A stretch of 64,000 nt of DNA from Aphanomyces cochlioides (taxonomy: Eukaryota; Oomycota; Saprolegniomycetes; Saprolegniales; Verrucalvaceae), in NCBI GenBank assembly GCA_019828595.1, contig JAHQRK010000012.1:2108001-2172000 (forward strand), read 5' to 3'. Within the stretch, counting starts at the first letter, position 1; each line of letters opens with the position of its first letter. Positions 62,766 through 64,000 of this stretch are shown piece after piece. The notes beneath the pieces are model-generated. The model did no database searches, was not told where the DNA came from, and saw only the letters and a program-made list of their open reading frames with translations. A program made the translations under genes and the position numbers.

Positions 62766-64000
62766 ATGAAGTCGTCGCGCCCACTGAACAATCCTGTCGG
62801 CGGAAGCACGACCAGCTATGGAACAGCATCTCTGGACGTCGACTCTCCATCAAATTCATCCATTGTTCCATCTGTATCGCCAACGAGTGACGTCGAATCT
62901 GTTGTTCCTGGTGTGTTGTCGCCAAATACTGGAGCAACTGCAACATTCGCCAAGAATTATCCATCATCGACCACTGCAGCAGCAGTGCTCTCGCCAATTG
63001 ATGTCCGTTCTCCTCTATTGAAAAGAGCGTCGTCTCAAAACTATGGCAGTATTCCAAATAGTCCAAGCGTACCGTTCGGGAATGGAGGGTCCAACGCGAA
63101 AAACAAGAGTTGGAACGACAAGAAGGACGAAAAGAGCGCGTGGGATTACATTCACATGGACGTTCGACGACAAAGCCGAGATCGTCTGAGCAGGCAAGTC
63201 GAAAGTTTTGCTGTTCGTCACTCTTTGCCTACAGGTTTTTGGATCAGAGCGACGTCGGCTCCGTTGTGGATATCATCGAAGCTGTTTCAGCAATTGTGTA
63301 CGCAAGCATCTATGTCACGTACACTTATCTCCCCGACAACGCGGTAGGGAATTCGTCTTGGCTTGGTTTGTTCACTTGCACGTAGAATCTCATCTACTTG
63401 TGGCATGCCGAGTTGTTCGTTGCGAGCTTTTTCTTGATTGACTTTGCTTTCCGGGGCATTGCACTCTCCACCGAGCCGTGGGGTGACATGATTTCTTTCG
63501 TTGGTATCATCAACTTGGGCACCATTATCCCAGTACTGCCCGCTTCCTTCTTCATCCAAGACTAGTAAGGCATCTTCGTCGACACTTCCATGTGATGCTC
63601 ATCGTTTGACTAGCAATTTCTGGACCACGGGGACATTCTGGCGCTTCATTTACCCCATTCGTTTCCTCAAAGTCTACATTGAAGCTCGCCGCGTGATCAA
63701 TCGATTCCACAACGACATGACGCCGCTTACTCTCTTTGCCGTGAACGCTTATCTCCAAATTTTCTGCCTTCTCTTCACATCCGGCGGTGTGATTCAGGTC
63801 CATCTTTCCTCTCGTCTTCGTCTCCATGACGCTGGAGTCCTCGAGTAGATTGCAGAGACAACGTATGGAGACATGGACACTTTCTCTGGCGAATGGACAT
63901 TTTTCAACTCGGTGTTCAATTCGCTTCTGCTGTTCGTTGCCATGAACTACCCGACGGCAGACAACAACTTGACCAAGTGCTTCGTCATGTTCTTGATCGT
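62766..64000 (+). CDS. Second BK/SLO-like channel, partial at right edge
   Basis: Begins MKSSRPLNNPVGGSTTSYGT with a long Ser/Pro/Gly-rich cytoplasmic N-terminus, then KSAWDYIHMDVRRQSRDRLS. Membrane part: FLDQSDVGSVVDIIEAVSAI, YASIYVTYTYLPDNA, IYLWHAELFVASFFLIDFAF, IPVLPASFFIQD and FWRFIYPIRFLKVYIEARRV, then LQIFCLLFTSGGVIQ. Pore region: EWTFFNSVFNSLLLFVAMNY, where LFVAMN (63930-63947) stands in the TVGYGD place. It runs off the end in S6 (CFVMFLIV). The S1 helix and the SRQF-like junction match the channel at 30.2-33.9 kb, so this is a paralogue of it. Introns at about 63195-63234, 63343-63385, 63563-63611 and 63798-63847. Confidence 0.8.

Noticed and set aside
1..64000. CRISPR arrays, tRNA or rRNA genes.
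   Set aside because: No regularly spaced repeats and no tRNA-like cloverleaf or rRNA sequence were seen on reading either strand.

Overview
The window is eukaryotic nuclear DNA, most probably from an oomycete of the Saprolegnia/Achlya/Thraustotheca/Aphanomyces group. The evidence is a chitin synthase with an N-terminal MIT-like domain and a poly-Q stretch, very short spliceosomal introns (about 43-60 nt, GT...CTAG/GTAG/CAG), and very tight gene packing with convergent genes 16-84 bp apart. The proteins are otherwise normal eukaryotic housekeeping families. The genus is an inference.

Layout. 0.9-6 kb: EFG1-like rRNA-processing factor, PHF5A splicing factor, a two-HMG-box protein, a decayed P-type ATPase and EMC10. 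6.9-12.4 kb: COX17, a peroxisomal (-SRL) hydratase-2, a TTLL12-N/METTL13-like fusion, a LYR-AlgH fusion, and a 627-bp tandem duplication that doubles a small IQ-motif methyltransferase. 12.4-15.4 kb: chitin synthase. 15.5-17.8 kb: gene-free, with decayed and inverted repeats. 17.9-27.7 kb: a membrane protein, mitochondrial PNPase, a large unrecognised helical protein and a secreted/anchored Cys-rich protein. 28.5-35.9 kb: RPL9, a Tim17-like protein, a BK/SLO-type channel without the K+ filter motif, a mitochondrial methyltransferase-like protein and an EXPERA-like protein. 36.4-42.5 kb: a TFIIIC TPR subunit convergent with a coiled-coil protein. 42.7-48.1 kb: three tandem cytochrome P450 reductase-family genes. 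49.2-64 kb: POP1, a small uncertain gene, a CLASP/TOG-like gene, an M20 amidohydrolase, a USP32-like deubiquitinase, TRM1, and a second BK-like channel running off the right edge.

Functional threads are RNA metabolism (EFG1, PHF5A, PNPase, POP1, TRM1, TFIIIC, RPL9) and mitochondrial or peroxisomal upkeep (COX17, LYR-AlgH, PNPase, hydratase-2). They are neighbours, not an operon.

The most interesting signals are these. (1) A recurrent palindrome, TTATCCGGATAA, lies a few tens of bases upstream of many start codons, and a second, CCAAT-pair promoter class is also present. (2) Two BK-like channels carry TFVYVD and LFVAMN where TVGYGD is expected. (3) Two P450 reductase paralogues have swapped the membrane anchor for an N-myristoylation-type N-terminus, and one of them is only a flavodoxin domain. 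(4) There are fusion proteins, an exact tandem duplication and several long perfect hairpins.

Gene boundaries were read by eye from frames and splice signals. Exon edges are exact only where stated.
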